A model generated the notes under the pieces. That model did not search any database. It saw only the letters and a program-made list of their open reading frames with translations, and was not told where the DNA came from. Positions 52,923-61,706 of a stretch of 64,000 nt of DNA are shown in pieces. Within the stretch, counting starts at the first letter, position 1; every line of letters starts with the position of its first letter. Both the position numbers and the translations under genes were made by a program. This stretch comes from Roseomonas xinghualingensis (GTDB lineage: Bacteria; Pseudomonadota; Alphaproteobacteria; Acetobacterales; Acetobacteraceae): contig NZ_JAOXLP010000001.1 of assembly GCF_025791835.1 (NCBI RefSeq), positions 458,534 through 522,533 on the forward strand, in the 5' to 3' direction.

Positions 52923-53900
52923 CTATTCCAACCGCGCGCCGGAAATCCGCACCACCTCCTGCCACATGGGGCGCTCGCGCTCGACGCGGGCCGTCACGTC
53001 GGCGGGGGTGCTCCAGACGCAGCGTGCGCCGGTGCGCAGGAACCGTTCCTGCATCGCCGGGTCCTGGCCGATCTCGCGCATTGTCGCCGCTGCGCGCTCC
53101 ACGATCGGAGCCGGGGTGCCCGCGGGGAAAGCCATGGCGCACCAGCTGGTGACCACGAAATCAGGCACACCCACCTCCGCCATAACCGGAACGTCGGGCA
53201 GGGTCGGCCAGCGTTCAGCGCCGGTGATCGCGAAAGCCTTCATGCGGCCTTCCTGGATGACGGGCACATAGCTTGCGAGATTATCCATTGCGCAGGTCAG
53301 GTCGCCGGCCAGCATCGCGGGGATGATCTGTGCCGCACCGCGGAACGGCACATGCGTGCCGTCGAGGCCGAGGCGGTTCACGAACAGCGCCCCGCTGAGA
53401 TGCGCGGTGGTGCCGACGCCCGGGGAACCATAACTGATGCCCCCGCGCTGCGCCTTGGCCCAGGCGACGAACTCCTGGAAATTATTGGCCGGATTGTGCT
53501 GGGCCGAGACGACCAGGACGTTCGGCAACTCCCAGTGCATGGAGATCGGCTGGAAGTCGCGCTGCGGGTCGTAGGGAAGCTTGCTGTAGAGGAACTGGTT
53601 AATGTGCCAGGCGCCGAGCGTCAGCGGTCCCATGGCATAGCCGTTGGCTGGAGCCTTGGCCAAGGCGTCCGCGCCGATATTGCCGCCTGCGCCTGGCCGG
53701 TTTTCCAGCACAAAGGACTGGCCGAGCTTCTGCTGCATCTGCTCGCAAAGCAGCCGGCAAAGCACATCGGTCGATCCCCCGGGGGGCCAAGGCACGATCA
53801 CGCGGACAGGACGGTTCGGCCAAGCCTCCTGCGACGCGGCGGGGCGTATGAATGGCGCAGCGATCGTCGTGGACAGTGCCAGGCGGCGGGTTATTTGCAT
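52923..53900 (-). CDS. Bug-family tricarboxylate transport receptor
   Basis: This is the third Bug receptor in the window, 325 residues. The N-terminal signal peptide (RRLALSTTIAAPFIRPAAS) precedes WPNRPVRVIVPWPPGGSTDV, and NRPGAGGNIGADALAKAPANG is the usual second family segment. It has no transporter partner. Downstream on the same strand is the small cupin gene, 240 bases away. Confidence 0.9.
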   Translation of the reverse strand: MQITRRLALSTTIAAPFIRPAASQEAWPNRPVRVIVPWPPGGSTDVLCRLLCEQMQQKLGQSFVLENRPGAGGNIGADALAKAPANGYAMGPLTLGAWHINQFLYSKLPYDPQRDFQPISMHWELPNVLVVSAQHNPANNFQEFVAWAKAQRGGISYGSPGVGTTAHLSGALFVNRLGLDGTHVPFRGAAQIIPAMLAGDLTCAMDNLASYVPVIQEGRMKAFAITGAERWPTLPDVPVMAEVGVPDFVVTSWCAMAFPAGTPAPIVERAAATMREIGQDPAMQERFLRTGARCVWSTPADVTARVERERPMWQEVVRISGARLE

Positions 53901-54147
53901 CTGCTTCCTCCCAGTGAATGGAGAAACGATACGCAGGTTGGTCGCGCAGGGCCACGATTCTGTTGCCTGCCGCTACGTTCGGCTGTGCGCTTCGAGTCTA
54001 CTTGCCGAGATCAGACCGATATTATGGTGCAGAGACCACAAGAGGCAGCGCGAGGGCCTGAATGTCCTGCTTGGCCCGCTACCCGCCAAGTCGGCGTTTG
54101 CCCATCCTGCCAACCAGCCTCAGCCCACGCCGCAGGAGAACGCTCAA
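53901..54147. other. Gap between receptor and phosphotransferase genes
   Basis: The DNA carries no clear gene. It holds the divergent promoters. AGGAGAA at 54134-54140 is the ribosome site of the phosphotransferase gene. Confidence 0.3.
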
Positions 54148-55065
54148 GTGACCGCTGTGTCCAAATCCATGATCACCCCCACCGCCCAATCCATCGCCGA
54201 CCTCGCCGCTCGCAATGGCCTCGTCATCGATCCATCCTCGGTCGCGCTCAATGAGATGGGCCTCGATTTCCGGGTCGGCTTCGCCACTGCCAAAAATGGG
54301 CAGCGCTGGTTGCTGCGCCTGCCCCGCCGTCCCGATGTGATGGTGCGCGCCAGGTCAGAAGCCGCCGCGCTCGCAATGCTGCGCTGCCACCTGCCGATCG
54401 CCGTGCCCGATTGGCTAATTTTCAGCCACGACCTCATTGCTTACCCGGTCCTGCCGGGGCTTCCTGGCCTCACCTTTGACCCCACAACCTATGAGGTCAC
54501 TTGGCACTTCGACAAAGATTCGCCGCTTTTTGTTAAAACCCTTGGCGCTGCCATCGCCGCACTCCACGCTATTCCGCGTGCCGCGGCTATTGAATCTGGC
54601 ATGGCACCTAACACTGCCGTTGACGTTCGACAGAAGCTACGTGCCGATCTTGATCGTGTGAAAGGAGAGTTCGAAATTCCCGCCAGCAAGTGGGAGGATT
54701 GGCAAGCATGGCTGGCCGATGACAGCTACTGGCCCTTGGAAACCACCGTTGTTCACGGCGATCTCTATGCCGGTCACGTTATGGTCGAGCCTGATGGCCG
54801 CGTTACCGGCATGATTGACTGGACTGAGGCGCGCTTAGGCGACCCAACGATCGATTTCATCGGCCACATCAAGGGCTTCGGCATCGAAGCTCTGCCTGCC
54901 CTCATAGAAGCCTATCTCACCGCCGGCGGCCATGTCTGGCCGCGCTTCACCGAGCACTGCCTTAAGCTCCACTCTGCCGCCGCCATCACCTACGCCCTGT
55001 TCGCTCTGACGCCCGGGGCTGAAGACCATCGGGATGCTGCCCAGGCGCAACTCCTCAATGCCTGA
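54148..55065 (+). CDS. mph: Macrolide 2'-phosphotransferase (Mph family)
   Basis: Mph enzymes inactivate 14- and 15-membered macrolides by phosphorylating the 2'-OH of desosamine. The 305-residue protein matches the family length. The catalytic loop is [13 protein letters not shown] with Asp205, and the metal-binding motif is [16 protein letters not shown] with Asp224; the start region [10 protein letters not shown] and LLRLPRR fit the Mph N-lobe. The start is GTG 54148 with AGGAGAA before it. The base composition is lower in G+C than its neighbours (54481-54540 is about 47%), and a decayed transposase follows, so acquisition by transfer is likely. Activity is untested. Confidence 0.88.
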   Translation: MTAVSKSMITPTAQSIADLAARNGLVIDPSSVALNEMGLDFRVGFATAKNGQRWLLRLPRRPDVMVRARSEAAALAMLRCHLPIAVPDWLIFSHDLIAYPVLPGLPGLTFDPTTYEVTWHFDKDSPLFVKTLGAAIAALHAIPRAAAIESGMAPNTAVDVRQKLRADLDRVKGEFEIPASKWEDWQAWLADDSYWPLETTVVHGDLYAGHVMVEPDGRVTGMIDWTEARLGDPTIDFIGHIKGFGIEALPALIEAYLTAGGHVWPRFTEHCLKLHSAAAITYALFALTPGAEDHRDAAQAQLLNA

Positions 55066-55099
55066 CAGTATTGGCGGGTATGGAACGATCCGATGCAGA

Positions 55100-55630
55100 A
55101 GAGGGCAGCCCAGGCGAAGCTCTGTTCAACCACCCACCTGCGCGGCAGAAGGACAAAACCGCGCTTGGCCTCCGGGGTGCGGACGACATGCAGGGCCATG
55201 CCGCAGGCCCTGGCAGCCTTGGCCGGTTCTTCTCCCGTGTAGCTCTGGTCGACATAGGCGAGGTTGACCATCCCGCCGGTGGCTTCCTGGATAGCCGCAG
55301 CGAGTTGGCCAACCTGGGCACGGTCCTGCTGGTCGGCCGCGGTGACGTGTAGCGCCAGCAGATGGCCCAGGGTGTCGACGGCCGAGTGGAGCCCTTCTGC
55401 CGCTTGGCGCCGTCATACCTGGCCCGGGCGCCGCTCTCGGGCGTGAACCGCAGCGTCCGGCTGTCGGGGATGACAGCACTTGGCGCGGTGGCGCGCCACT
55501 CGGCCAGCCGCAGCAAGCCTCGCAGATCGTGCGCCATGGCCTCGAAGCAGCCCGCCGCCAGCCACCGCCGCGCCTGACCGTAGACCGCGTGCCAGGGCGG
55601 GAAGTCGCCGGCAGCATCTTTTCCTGGCCA
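55100..55630 (-). pseudogene. Truncated, frameshifted IS5-type transposase
   Basis: On the minus strand, [40 protein letters not shown] and KRQKGS occur in one frame; after a frameshift at about 55395 the frame with [54 protein letters not shown] follows. This is an IS5-family transposase lacking its N-terminal domain and cut after the conserved E-x-SFAWA. One small deletion explains the shift. Its 3' end lies about 35 bases from the macrolide phosphotransferase stop. Terminal inverted repeats were not found. Confidence 0.85.
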
Positions 55631-55753
55631 GCCACCAAGAGCGGGGGATCCGCCCTTGGTGTTTAAGCCGTGGCGGTCGGATGCCCGCGATGCGCGAAGC
55701 AGTTCTCGCTCTGCGAGCCTCCGGAAACCGTTCTCGGGCTAAACGCCAGCTTC

Positions 55754-57268
55754 TCAGGGGACGGCGGCAGGAGACGTCATGGCGCCGACGACGAAGGCCA
55801 AGTTCGCCGCCCCGATGATGGCGGCGGCATGCGCATCCGCCTGGGCCTGCCGCGCGTCGAGCAAGCCGGTATCCGCGGCCGTTGCGGCCGTGACCGTGCC
55901 GACGCCATTCTTATAGGCTGCGAGCGCTGCGTCGTAAGTAACCCTGGACGCGGCGGTGAGAGCGCTTGCGGCGCGATGTGATTCGAGCGCCGTGCGCAGC
56001 GTGTTGCTTGCCGTGACGATCTCGCTCACCGCGACGTTCTGCGTGCGCTGGAAGGTGCTTTCAGCCGCCGATGCGCTTGCTTCCGCCTGCCTCAACCGTG
56101 CGATGCGCAGGCCGGAATCATAGAGCGGTAGCGTCGCGCCGAGCAGCACGCCAGTCCCTGTCGCCTGCTGACCGATGGTCGGCAGGCCACCGGCCTCGAA
56201 GTTGTTCTGTCCGCCCGCGAGCGCGCCAGCGACGAAAACATTGGGGAAGAATTCCGCGCGTGCCGCCGCGATGCTGGCCCTGCTCGCCCGCATCGCCTGG
56301 TAACTTGCCATCACATCAGGCCGGCGCGCCAGGGCGGCGCTGATCATGTCATCGATCGGCGTTTCCGGCGCATCAGGGAGGCGGCGCTGGCCGTCATCAT
56401 CGATCCTCAGCCGAAGCGTGGGATTGATGCCCATGGCAAGGAGCAGTGCCTGGTAGGAATTGCGCTCCTGGCCATCGGCCTGCACACGCCGCAGCTCGGA
56501 TTGCGCAACCTGCTGGCGGGCCTGCGCGACTTCCACAGTGGTCGCAAGACCATTCGCGAACTGGGCCTCAGCCGCGGCACGGATGGCAATGCTATTACGC
56601 AGCGCCTCGCGCGCGATGCGCGCCCGTTCCACGGAAGCGGCATGGACGTAGTAAGTGCGGGTGACGTCGAAGATCAGTCTCTGGTGCTCGCCGTTGAACA
56701 GGACGTTTGCCGCCAGGGCTCCATGCCGGGCGGCATCGGCAAGCGCCGCTCGGCGCCCGAAATCGAAGAGCAGCCATTGCAGCGCGACGGAAGGAGAAAT
56801 GCCGTCCACCGTCGTCTCGAAATAGCGCCGGGACCCGATCGGCAGCGGCAGAGGCGTGGAGGTGGTCTGCCGGCCAGCAATGACATTGGCGGTGATCACG
56901 GGCAGGAACGTCGCTTCCACCATCCCGACCGTAAGCGCGGCCTCGCGAGCACGCTGCCAGGCAGTGCGCGTGGCGGGGTTGTTGCGCTGCGCAATGTCGA
57001 TCAACTCAGGAAGGCGGTAGGAGCGATTCAGGTCGATATCCGGTCTCGCCGGCAAAGTCGCGAGACTGGGGTCGGGCGGAATGCCGAAATCCCTTCGTCC
57101 CTCCTGCGAGGTGGGAGACCTTTTGGCCTGCAGGCTCCAGACCTGGTTCTCATTGCCTGTGGGCCGCCATGGTGTCTCGGGACTGGGCGAGGTCATGTTC
57201 ACGGCGTCCTGCGCGCAAGCCGCAAGTACCAGGGCCATGCAGAGGAAGGTACCGCAGCGCCACATCAA
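55754..57268 (-). CDS. mdtP: Outer-membrane efflux lipoprotein (TolC/NodT family, MdtP-like)
   Basis: The 504-residue protein is the outer-membrane exit duct of the efflux operon. It has a lipoprotein signal with lipobox LVLAAC (Cys at residue 18) and two long helical repeats with the pattern seen in NodT proteins (VTANVIAGRQ, RFDVTRTYY and AYKNGVGTVT among them). It overlaps the stop of the FUSC gene by four bases and is the last gene of the operon. The order matches E. coli ytcA-mdtN-mdtO-mdtP. Confidence 0.88.
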   Translation of the reverse strand: MMWRCGTFLCMALVLAACAQDAVNMTSPSPETPWRPTGNENQVWSLQAKRSPTSQEGRRDFGIPPDPSLATLPARPDIDLNRSYRLPELIDIAQRNNPATRTAWQRAREAALTVGMVEATFLPVITANVIAGRQTTSTPLPLPIGSRRYFETTVDGISPSVALQWLLFDFGRRAALADAARHGALAANVLFNGEHQRLIFDVTRTYYVHAASVERARIAREALRNSIAIRAAAEAQFANGLATTVEVAQARQQVAQSELRRVQADGQERNSYQALLLAMGINPTLRLRIDDDGQRRLPDAPETPIDDMISAALARRPDVMASYQAMRASRASIAAARAEFFPNVFVAGALAGGQNNFEAGGLPTIGQQATGTGVLLGATLPLYDSGLRIARLRQAEASASAAESTFQRTQNVAVSEIVTASNTLRTALESHRAASALTAASRVTYDAALAAYKNGVGTVTAATAADTGLLDARQAQADAHAAAIIGAANLAFVVGAMTSPAAVP

Positions 57269-59136
57269 GCCGCCACCGCTGCTTGAAGCCGGTCCAGCCG
57301 GCGATGGAGGGCATCCGTCGCGCCTGTCTCGCCCACAACATGGCCACCCTCCCCACTGCCGATCCGCGTGCTGAGCTGCTCGAGACGGGCTGAGGTCCCG
57401 GTCAGTGCCTCACGGCTGAAATAGATGTCGTGGGTGAGCGCGGCGATCTCCGCGCTGGCAGTCCGTAAGCTGGCCTGTGAGGAGGATGCCGTGCGTATGG
57501 CGATCGCCTCAGCGGGCATCAGGTTGAGCAGGTCGCCCGCCTTGCCGACTTCCTTCATCACCAGCGCGGCATCGGGAATCGCGCCTGGGCGGCGTTCCGG
57601 CGCCTGCGCCGCAAGGCGCGCGAGGCCGGCCAGCGCGGCCTTGAGATGGGAGCGCACGGCGCCTTCGACGGAGACGGGCCAGATGCGGGTAGAGATGAGG
57701 TAGACAACGAGATTTCCGAGAAGGATCCCCACGATGCGGTCCCAGCCGGCATCGAGGCTGGTGCCCGGGCGGAAGCCCTGCAACACGGTGAGCAGGAAGG
57801 CGAGCGCGATCTGCATGCCGCCATATGCAATGCGCTCATGACCCGTCGAGACCCAGGCACTGATCAGCACGCCAGCGAAGATCAAGGCCATCAGCCCGCC
57901 GATGGTATCCAGGCGCGGCACGACGAACAGCACCGCACCCATGCCCATCGCCGCGCCGATCAGGCAGCCGACGATGCGCAGGACGAGCTTGTGCACCGTC
58001 TCCCCCGTGGTCCCGAGCGCGGCGACGTAGCAGGTGATCATCGCGGTGTGGATGCCTTGCCAGTCAAGGCCCGTGTAGATGATGTAGCAAAGGATCGCCG
58101 CCGCCGTCGTCTTGAGCGCGAAACGCTGATACTCAGGATTGGAAAAGGCATCCGGTGCGAGGAAGGGCTCTTTCGGCGCTGCTACCATCTCCGGCTCCGG
58201 GTTTCCGGCGATGGTGTCAAGCGCGGCCAGCAGAGCGCGCTCGGGTTCGCTTGCCGGATCGAAGGCGGGGCAGGGGCGTGGGGGCATCTCGCCCGCGTCC
58301 AGCGCTTTCATGGCGCGGCGGATTGCAGCGATCAGGGCATTACGGCGGGTGGTGTCGAGGTCTTCCGGCAGGGCTGATGCTGCGAGCATGAGGCGCCAGG
58401 AAGCGCGGACATCGCGCGCGATCTGCGCTGCCTGAGGCCTGCCGGTCAGCGCAAGCATCTTGATGAAGCCGGCCATCTGCTCCAGCGCGGCGTTATCCGC
58501 ACGCAGCATCTCGCCGAGCGCCTCATGCCTGCCTAGTGCGCCAGTTGCTATGGCCTCCGCTGCCGTGGCGAGGCGCTGGTGAAGCTTGTCACGCAGCAGC
58601 CGCACCGGCGACAGGCCGAGAAACAGGTTGAACACCACCATCAGCGCCATTGGCATCGCGGCGAGGTACCAGGCTGAGCGCAATGCGTAGGTCACCACGT
58701 CACCAGCCGGCGCCATGCTGAGCAGCGTGAGGATGAAGGCGACGATCAGCGCGATGACGCCACCAATCTCGCCGAACTGGCTCGCCGCTCCCAGGAACAG
58801 GAAGGCAAAGGAGACGACCGCGATGGCAAGCATCCGCAGCAGTGGCGAATCGATGGTGGCGTTGATCAGTGGCACGGTGCAGACTAGGACGACGGTCGCG
58901 AGACCGATGAGGCCGAAGGCGACGCCGATGCTCTCGATCGCATTGGGCTTCATCAGGAAGATGATCAGGTAGCAGCTGAGCGCCGCTTCCGGGATCTCAT
59001 ACATCATCGCGGTCGCAGCAACGATCGAGCACAGCAGCGCGATACGCCAGGTGAGCGCCGCTCGCCCCGGAAACGGCGCGAGGTCGGCAATCGCCTGCGC
59101 AACCAGAGAGCGCCGGATGGGATCCGTGTCACCCAT
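57265..59136 (-). CDS. mdtO: FUSC-family inner-membrane efflux protein (MdtO-like)
   Basis: This 623-residue protein is the inner-membrane component of a FUSC/AaeB-type exporter of aromatic acids, fusaric acid or sulfa-type compounds. Two sets of membrane helices (about residues 35-170 and 340-480) surround a cytosolic part. The N-terminal set includes ALLCSIVAATAMMYEI, and the second AAILCYIIYTGLDWQGIHTA. The start is ATG 59136, which directly follows the stop of the HlyD gene, so translation is coupled. The frame is open upstream but without family similarity. Confidence 0.88.
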   Translation of the reverse strand: MGDTDPIRRSLVAQAIADLAPFPGRAALTWRIALLCSIVAATAMMYEIPEAALSCYLIIFLMKPNAIESIGVAFGLIGLATVVLVCTVPLINATIDSPLLRMLAIAVVSFAFLFLGAASQFGEIGGVIALIVAFILTLLSMAPAGDVVTYALRSAWYLAAMPMALMVVFNLFLGLSPVRLLRDKLHQRLATAAEAIATGALGRHEALGEMLRADNAALEQMAGFIKMLALTGRPQAAQIARDVRASWRLMLAASALPEDLDTTRRNALIAAIRRAMKALDAGEMPPRPCPAFDPASEPERALLAALDTIAGNPEPEMVAAPKEPFLAPDAFSNPEYQRFALKTTAAAILCYIIYTGLDWQGIHTAMITCYVAALGTTGETVHKLVLRIVGCLIGAAMGMGAVLFVVPRLDTIGGLMALIFAGVLISAWVSTGHERIAYGGMQIALAFLLTVLQGFRPGTSLDAGWDRIVGILLGNLVVYLISTRIWPVSVEGAVRSHLKAALAGLARLAAQAPERRPGAIPDAALVMKEVGKAGDLLNLMPAEAIAIRTASSSQASLRTASAEIAALTHDIYFSREALTGTSARLEQLSTRIGSGEGGHVVGETGATDALHRRLDRLQAAVAA

Positions 59137-59138
59137 TG

Positions 59139-60188
59139 TCAGCAACGCTCGCCACGATGGACCACGGCAACTGCCGATGCGCCGATTCTCATCAAACCCT
59201 CCGGCGGATCGATGAGCCGGATACGCACCGGAAAGCGTTGGATGATGCGCACCCAGTTGAGCGATTTTGGCACATAGGGAAGGCCCCGTGGAAGGTTCAC
59301 CACATCCTCGGAGATGACGCCCCAGCCGATGCCCGCCACCGTTCCGGCAATATGCACCGAGCGGTCGGCAAGCACGACGACGCGTGCACAATCCTCCATT
59401 GTGATGCCCGTTAGTTCAGTCTCGAGAAAGGCGGCGTTGGCGTACCAGGTTCCGGTATCGATCAGCGTGAAGACCGATTGGCCAGGCGCCACGATCTCAC
59501 CGGTGGACACCGTGAGCCCTACCACCCGGCCGTCATGGGGAGCACGGATGACGGTATTGGCAAGGCTGCGTTCGGCGAGGGCGAGCGCGGCACGGCGTGC
59601 GTCCACCAGCGCTTCCGATTCATCGAGCGTGCTGACCAGGCTGGTAGCGGCGTCGGCCTGGCGTATCGCCTGGGCAAGGCTGGTGCGGGCATCGTCGCGG
59701 GCAGTGCGGGCATCATCGACCTGCTGTGCTGTGACATAGCCGTTACGCAGCAAGGGAGTAAGCCGCGCGAGCGATTGCTCGGCGAGAGCAAGATTGGTCC
59801 GTGCACGAACCACCTGCTCCGTCGCGATGGCGGCGTTGGATTCCTCGGCGCTGATCGTGCGCTGCTGTGCATTGCGAGCAGCTTCGGCCATTCGAAGATC
59901 GGCGCGCGCCTGGTCAACGGCAAGGCGGAATGGAACCGATTCGATCTCGAACAGCAGATCGCCCTTCGCGACCTTCTGGTCCTCTTTCACGGGGAGGGTA
60001 GCGATGCGGCCCGGCACGCTGGAAGCGATGTTCACGATGCTGGCGGTCAGCACCGCATCCTCGGAAAGCGGATTGTTGTCGGCTTGTCGGGAGTAGAACC
60101 ACCAAGCCGTGACAGCTCCGGCGATGACCAACCCCGCAACGATGGAACCGAGAAAGCTCCGGCGCCGGGAATAGGCTGATGGTGCCAT
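59139..60188 (-). CDS. mdtN: Membrane-fusion (HlyD-type) periplasmic adaptor (MdtN-like)
   Basis: The 349-residue adaptor has one N-terminal membrane segment (FLGSIVAGLVIAGAVTAWWF), a lipoyl-like half (ASSVPGRIATLPVKEDQKVAKGD, split by a helical hairpin with coiled-coil pattern, about 105-205) and the second half IRAPHDGRVVGLTVSTGE. It links the inner-membrane pump to the outer-membrane duct. It starts three bases after the ytcA-like gene stop. Confidence 0.9.
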   Translation of the reverse strand: MAPSAYSRRRSFLGSIVAGLVIAGAVTAWWFYSRQADNNPLSEDAVLTASIVNIASSVPGRIATLPVKEDQKVAKGDLLFEIESVPFRLAVDQARADLRMAEAARNAQQRTISAEESNAAIATEQVVRARTNLALAEQSLARLTPLLRNGYVTAQQVDDARTARDDARTSLAQAIRQADAATSLVSTLDESEALVDARRAALALAERSLANTVIRAPHDGRVVGLTVSTGEIVAPGQSVFTLIDTGTWYANAAFLETELTGITMEDCARVVVLADRSVHIAGTVAGIGWGVISEDVVNLPRGLPYVPKSLNWVRIIQRFPVRIRLIDPPEGLMRIGASAVAVVHRGERC

Positions 60189-60191
60189 CTG

Positions 60192-60512
60192 TCAGCGCCC
60201 GTACAGGGTAAGCGCCAGCACAAGCCCCATGATGGCCGCGATGCATGTGTAGACGAGAAGCCGTAGAGGCAGGAGTTCATCAAGGCCGATCTTCACGAAG
60301 ATGACGCGCAGCAGCACGGCGCCAAGAACGCCGGCGGCGGCGCAGATGAGCCAGGACGGGAAATAGGCGCCAAGGAGCGGGATTGACGGGCTGAGTGGGG
60401 CACCACAACTGACCAGGCTCAGCGCGGCAAGACCGAGGTAGGCTCCTGCCGGCACCAGCACTGGTGGCCAGGCCGGACCTCCGGGCCGCGCTTCATATGC
60501 ATTGGCCAGCAT
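60192..60512 (-). CDS. ytcA: YtcA-like small membrane lipoprotein
   Basis: The 106-residue protein has a likely lipobox (LSLVSCG), followed by PLSPSIPLLGAYFPSWLICA, which matches E. coli YtcA, and two membrane helices near the C-terminus. It is the first gene of the efflux operon, as ytcA is in E. coli (ytcA-mdtNOP). Its role in the pump is unknown. Confidence 0.8.
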   Translation of the reverse strand: MLANAYEARPGGPAWPPVLVPAGAYLGLAALSLVSCGAPLSPSIPLLGAYFPSWLICAAAGVLGAVLLRVIFVKIGLDELLPLRLLVYTCIAAIMGLVLALTLYGR

Positions 60513-60642
60513 CTGCTCGCACGCACTCCTCGTGGCGCTTGCCTCGCATCAAAGGCCATCTGGCATGGCAGGAAGCTTCAACCCTCCGTGATGCCACTCA
60601 TGGCATTCCCCAATGGTAATGACTTCCAGGGCGGCGGAACGT

Positions 60643-60828
60643 TCAAGGGCATCGGCGGGCGCTGACGGAGTAGGGCGCGTCGGTGCGCATCACGGTTGCG
60701 CGGCGGAAGGACGAATGCTGCTGGCGGGGGCCTGAAACTCCGTAGTGGGGTAGCACCTCTGCGGCCGTCGCCTCCGGCTGCCATGCGCTGCAAGTGATTG
60801 CCAATGTGAAAATCGCCGCAGCCAGCAA
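60643..60828 (-). CDS. Possible small secreted peptide (61 codons)
   Basis: A minus-strand frame starting at TTG 60828 gives a signal-like start (LAAAIFTLAITCSAWQPEA) and then a short tail with PHYGVSGPRQQHSSFRR. An AGGAG lies 12 bases before the start. The start is unusual and the region overlaps the promoter space of the divergent gene at 60852, so the call is tentative. The rest of 60513-60642 holds nothing visible. Confidence 0.25.
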   Translation of the reverse strand: MLAAAIFTLAITCSAWQPEATAAEVLPHYGVSGPRQQHSSFRRATVMRTDAPYSVSARRCP

Positions 60829-60851
60829 GGAAGATATGGAGCTCCTGAAAG

Positions 60852-61433
60852 ATGAAGGTGCATACTCCGTCGCCAGACCAAGGAAGCGCCTCGATCCGGG
60901 AGGCAGTCGGCGTGTTCGCGACCGCCGACGCACTGCAGGAGGCGATCGACGAGCTGATGAGTTCGGGCTTTGACCGGGCCGAGCTTTCCCTCCTCGCGTC
61001 CGAGCGGACAGTGGAGGAGAAGCTCGGTCACAAGTACCGAAGGATTGCCGAGTTAGAGGACAGCGCCACCATCCCCCGCCATTGTTATGTCTCGACAGAG
61101 TCCATCGGTGACGCCGAAGGAGGGCTGATCGGCGGCCTTCTATATGTGGGTGCCGTTGCCGCGGCCGGCGTGATCGTCGCCTCCGGCGGCACCCTGGCCG
61201 CGGCAGTCGCCGGGGCGGTGGCGGCGGGTGGGACCGGTGGCGTCGTTGGGTCGGTCCTCGCTCGCCTTGTTGGCCACCACCACTCGGAGTTTCTGCAGGA
61301 GCAGTTAAGGCATGGAGGCCTGCTGCTCTGGGTGCGGACCCGGGATGCAGAGCACGAGCGTCGTGCTGTCGGCATTCTGCGGAAGCATTCCGGGCGTGAC
61401 GTACACGTGCACGCACTGCCGGCATCGTCCTAG
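60852..61433 (+). CDS. Stress-type protein with glycine-rich hydrophobic segment
   Basis: The 193-residue protein has an N-terminal alpha/beta unit (VGVFATADALQEAIDELMSS) similar to that of general-stress/YflT-like proteins, then a glycine-alanine-rich membrane-like region (about 108-145; GGTLAAAVAGAVAAGGTGG) resembling a glycine zipper, then a C-terminal unit ending in LLLWVRTRDAEHERRAVGIL. Proteins of this layout are induced by stress in some bacteria; no function is established. It is divergent from the mdt operon. Confidence 0.65.
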   Translation: MKVHTPSPDQGSASIREAVGVFATADALQEAIDELMSSGFDRAELSLLASERTVEEKLGHKYRRIAELEDSATIPRHCYVSTESIGDAEGGLIGGLLYVGAVAAAGVIVASGGTLAAAVAGAVAAGGTGGVVGSVLARLVGHHHSEFLQEQLRHGGLLLWVRTRDAEHERRAVGILRKHSGRDVHVHALPASS

Positions 61434-61706
61434 GAGTTGGCTAGGCCCTGGCTCGGCCATCCAGTCCATCGGATTGGCCCGGCGCCATGGTTCGACGCTT
61501 ACCCTGAACCACGCGGGCTTCAGGCGAAGCCTGCTGCTTCGGAGGTCATGGGAAGGTGCGGTGGTGACGATGCAAACAGGTGAGCAGTCGAGAATTCAGC
61601 GGCAATGATGCGGGCCCCTGATCCCATGCTCCCCCTGCACGTGCTGGCGCATCAGGGACCGGTCATCCTCTTTGAGACAGGGCGGGTGCGTTAAATCGGG
61701 GCAGCC
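61434..61706. other. Gap between convergent genes
   Basis: No gene is supported. A seven-base repeat CCCTGAT with distant ATCAGGG may pair across a 26-base loop, but it is weak. Confidence 0.3.

Noticed and set aside
55637..55662. Hairpin near the end of the mdtP-like gene
   Set aside because: The stem has a mismatch, lies about 90 bases beyond the stop and lacks a U-tract.
60643..61425. Full-length minus-strand frame across the glycine-zipper gene
   Set aside because: Most of it is a shadow of the gene at 60852; only the downstream short part looks signal-peptide-like and is listed with low confidence.
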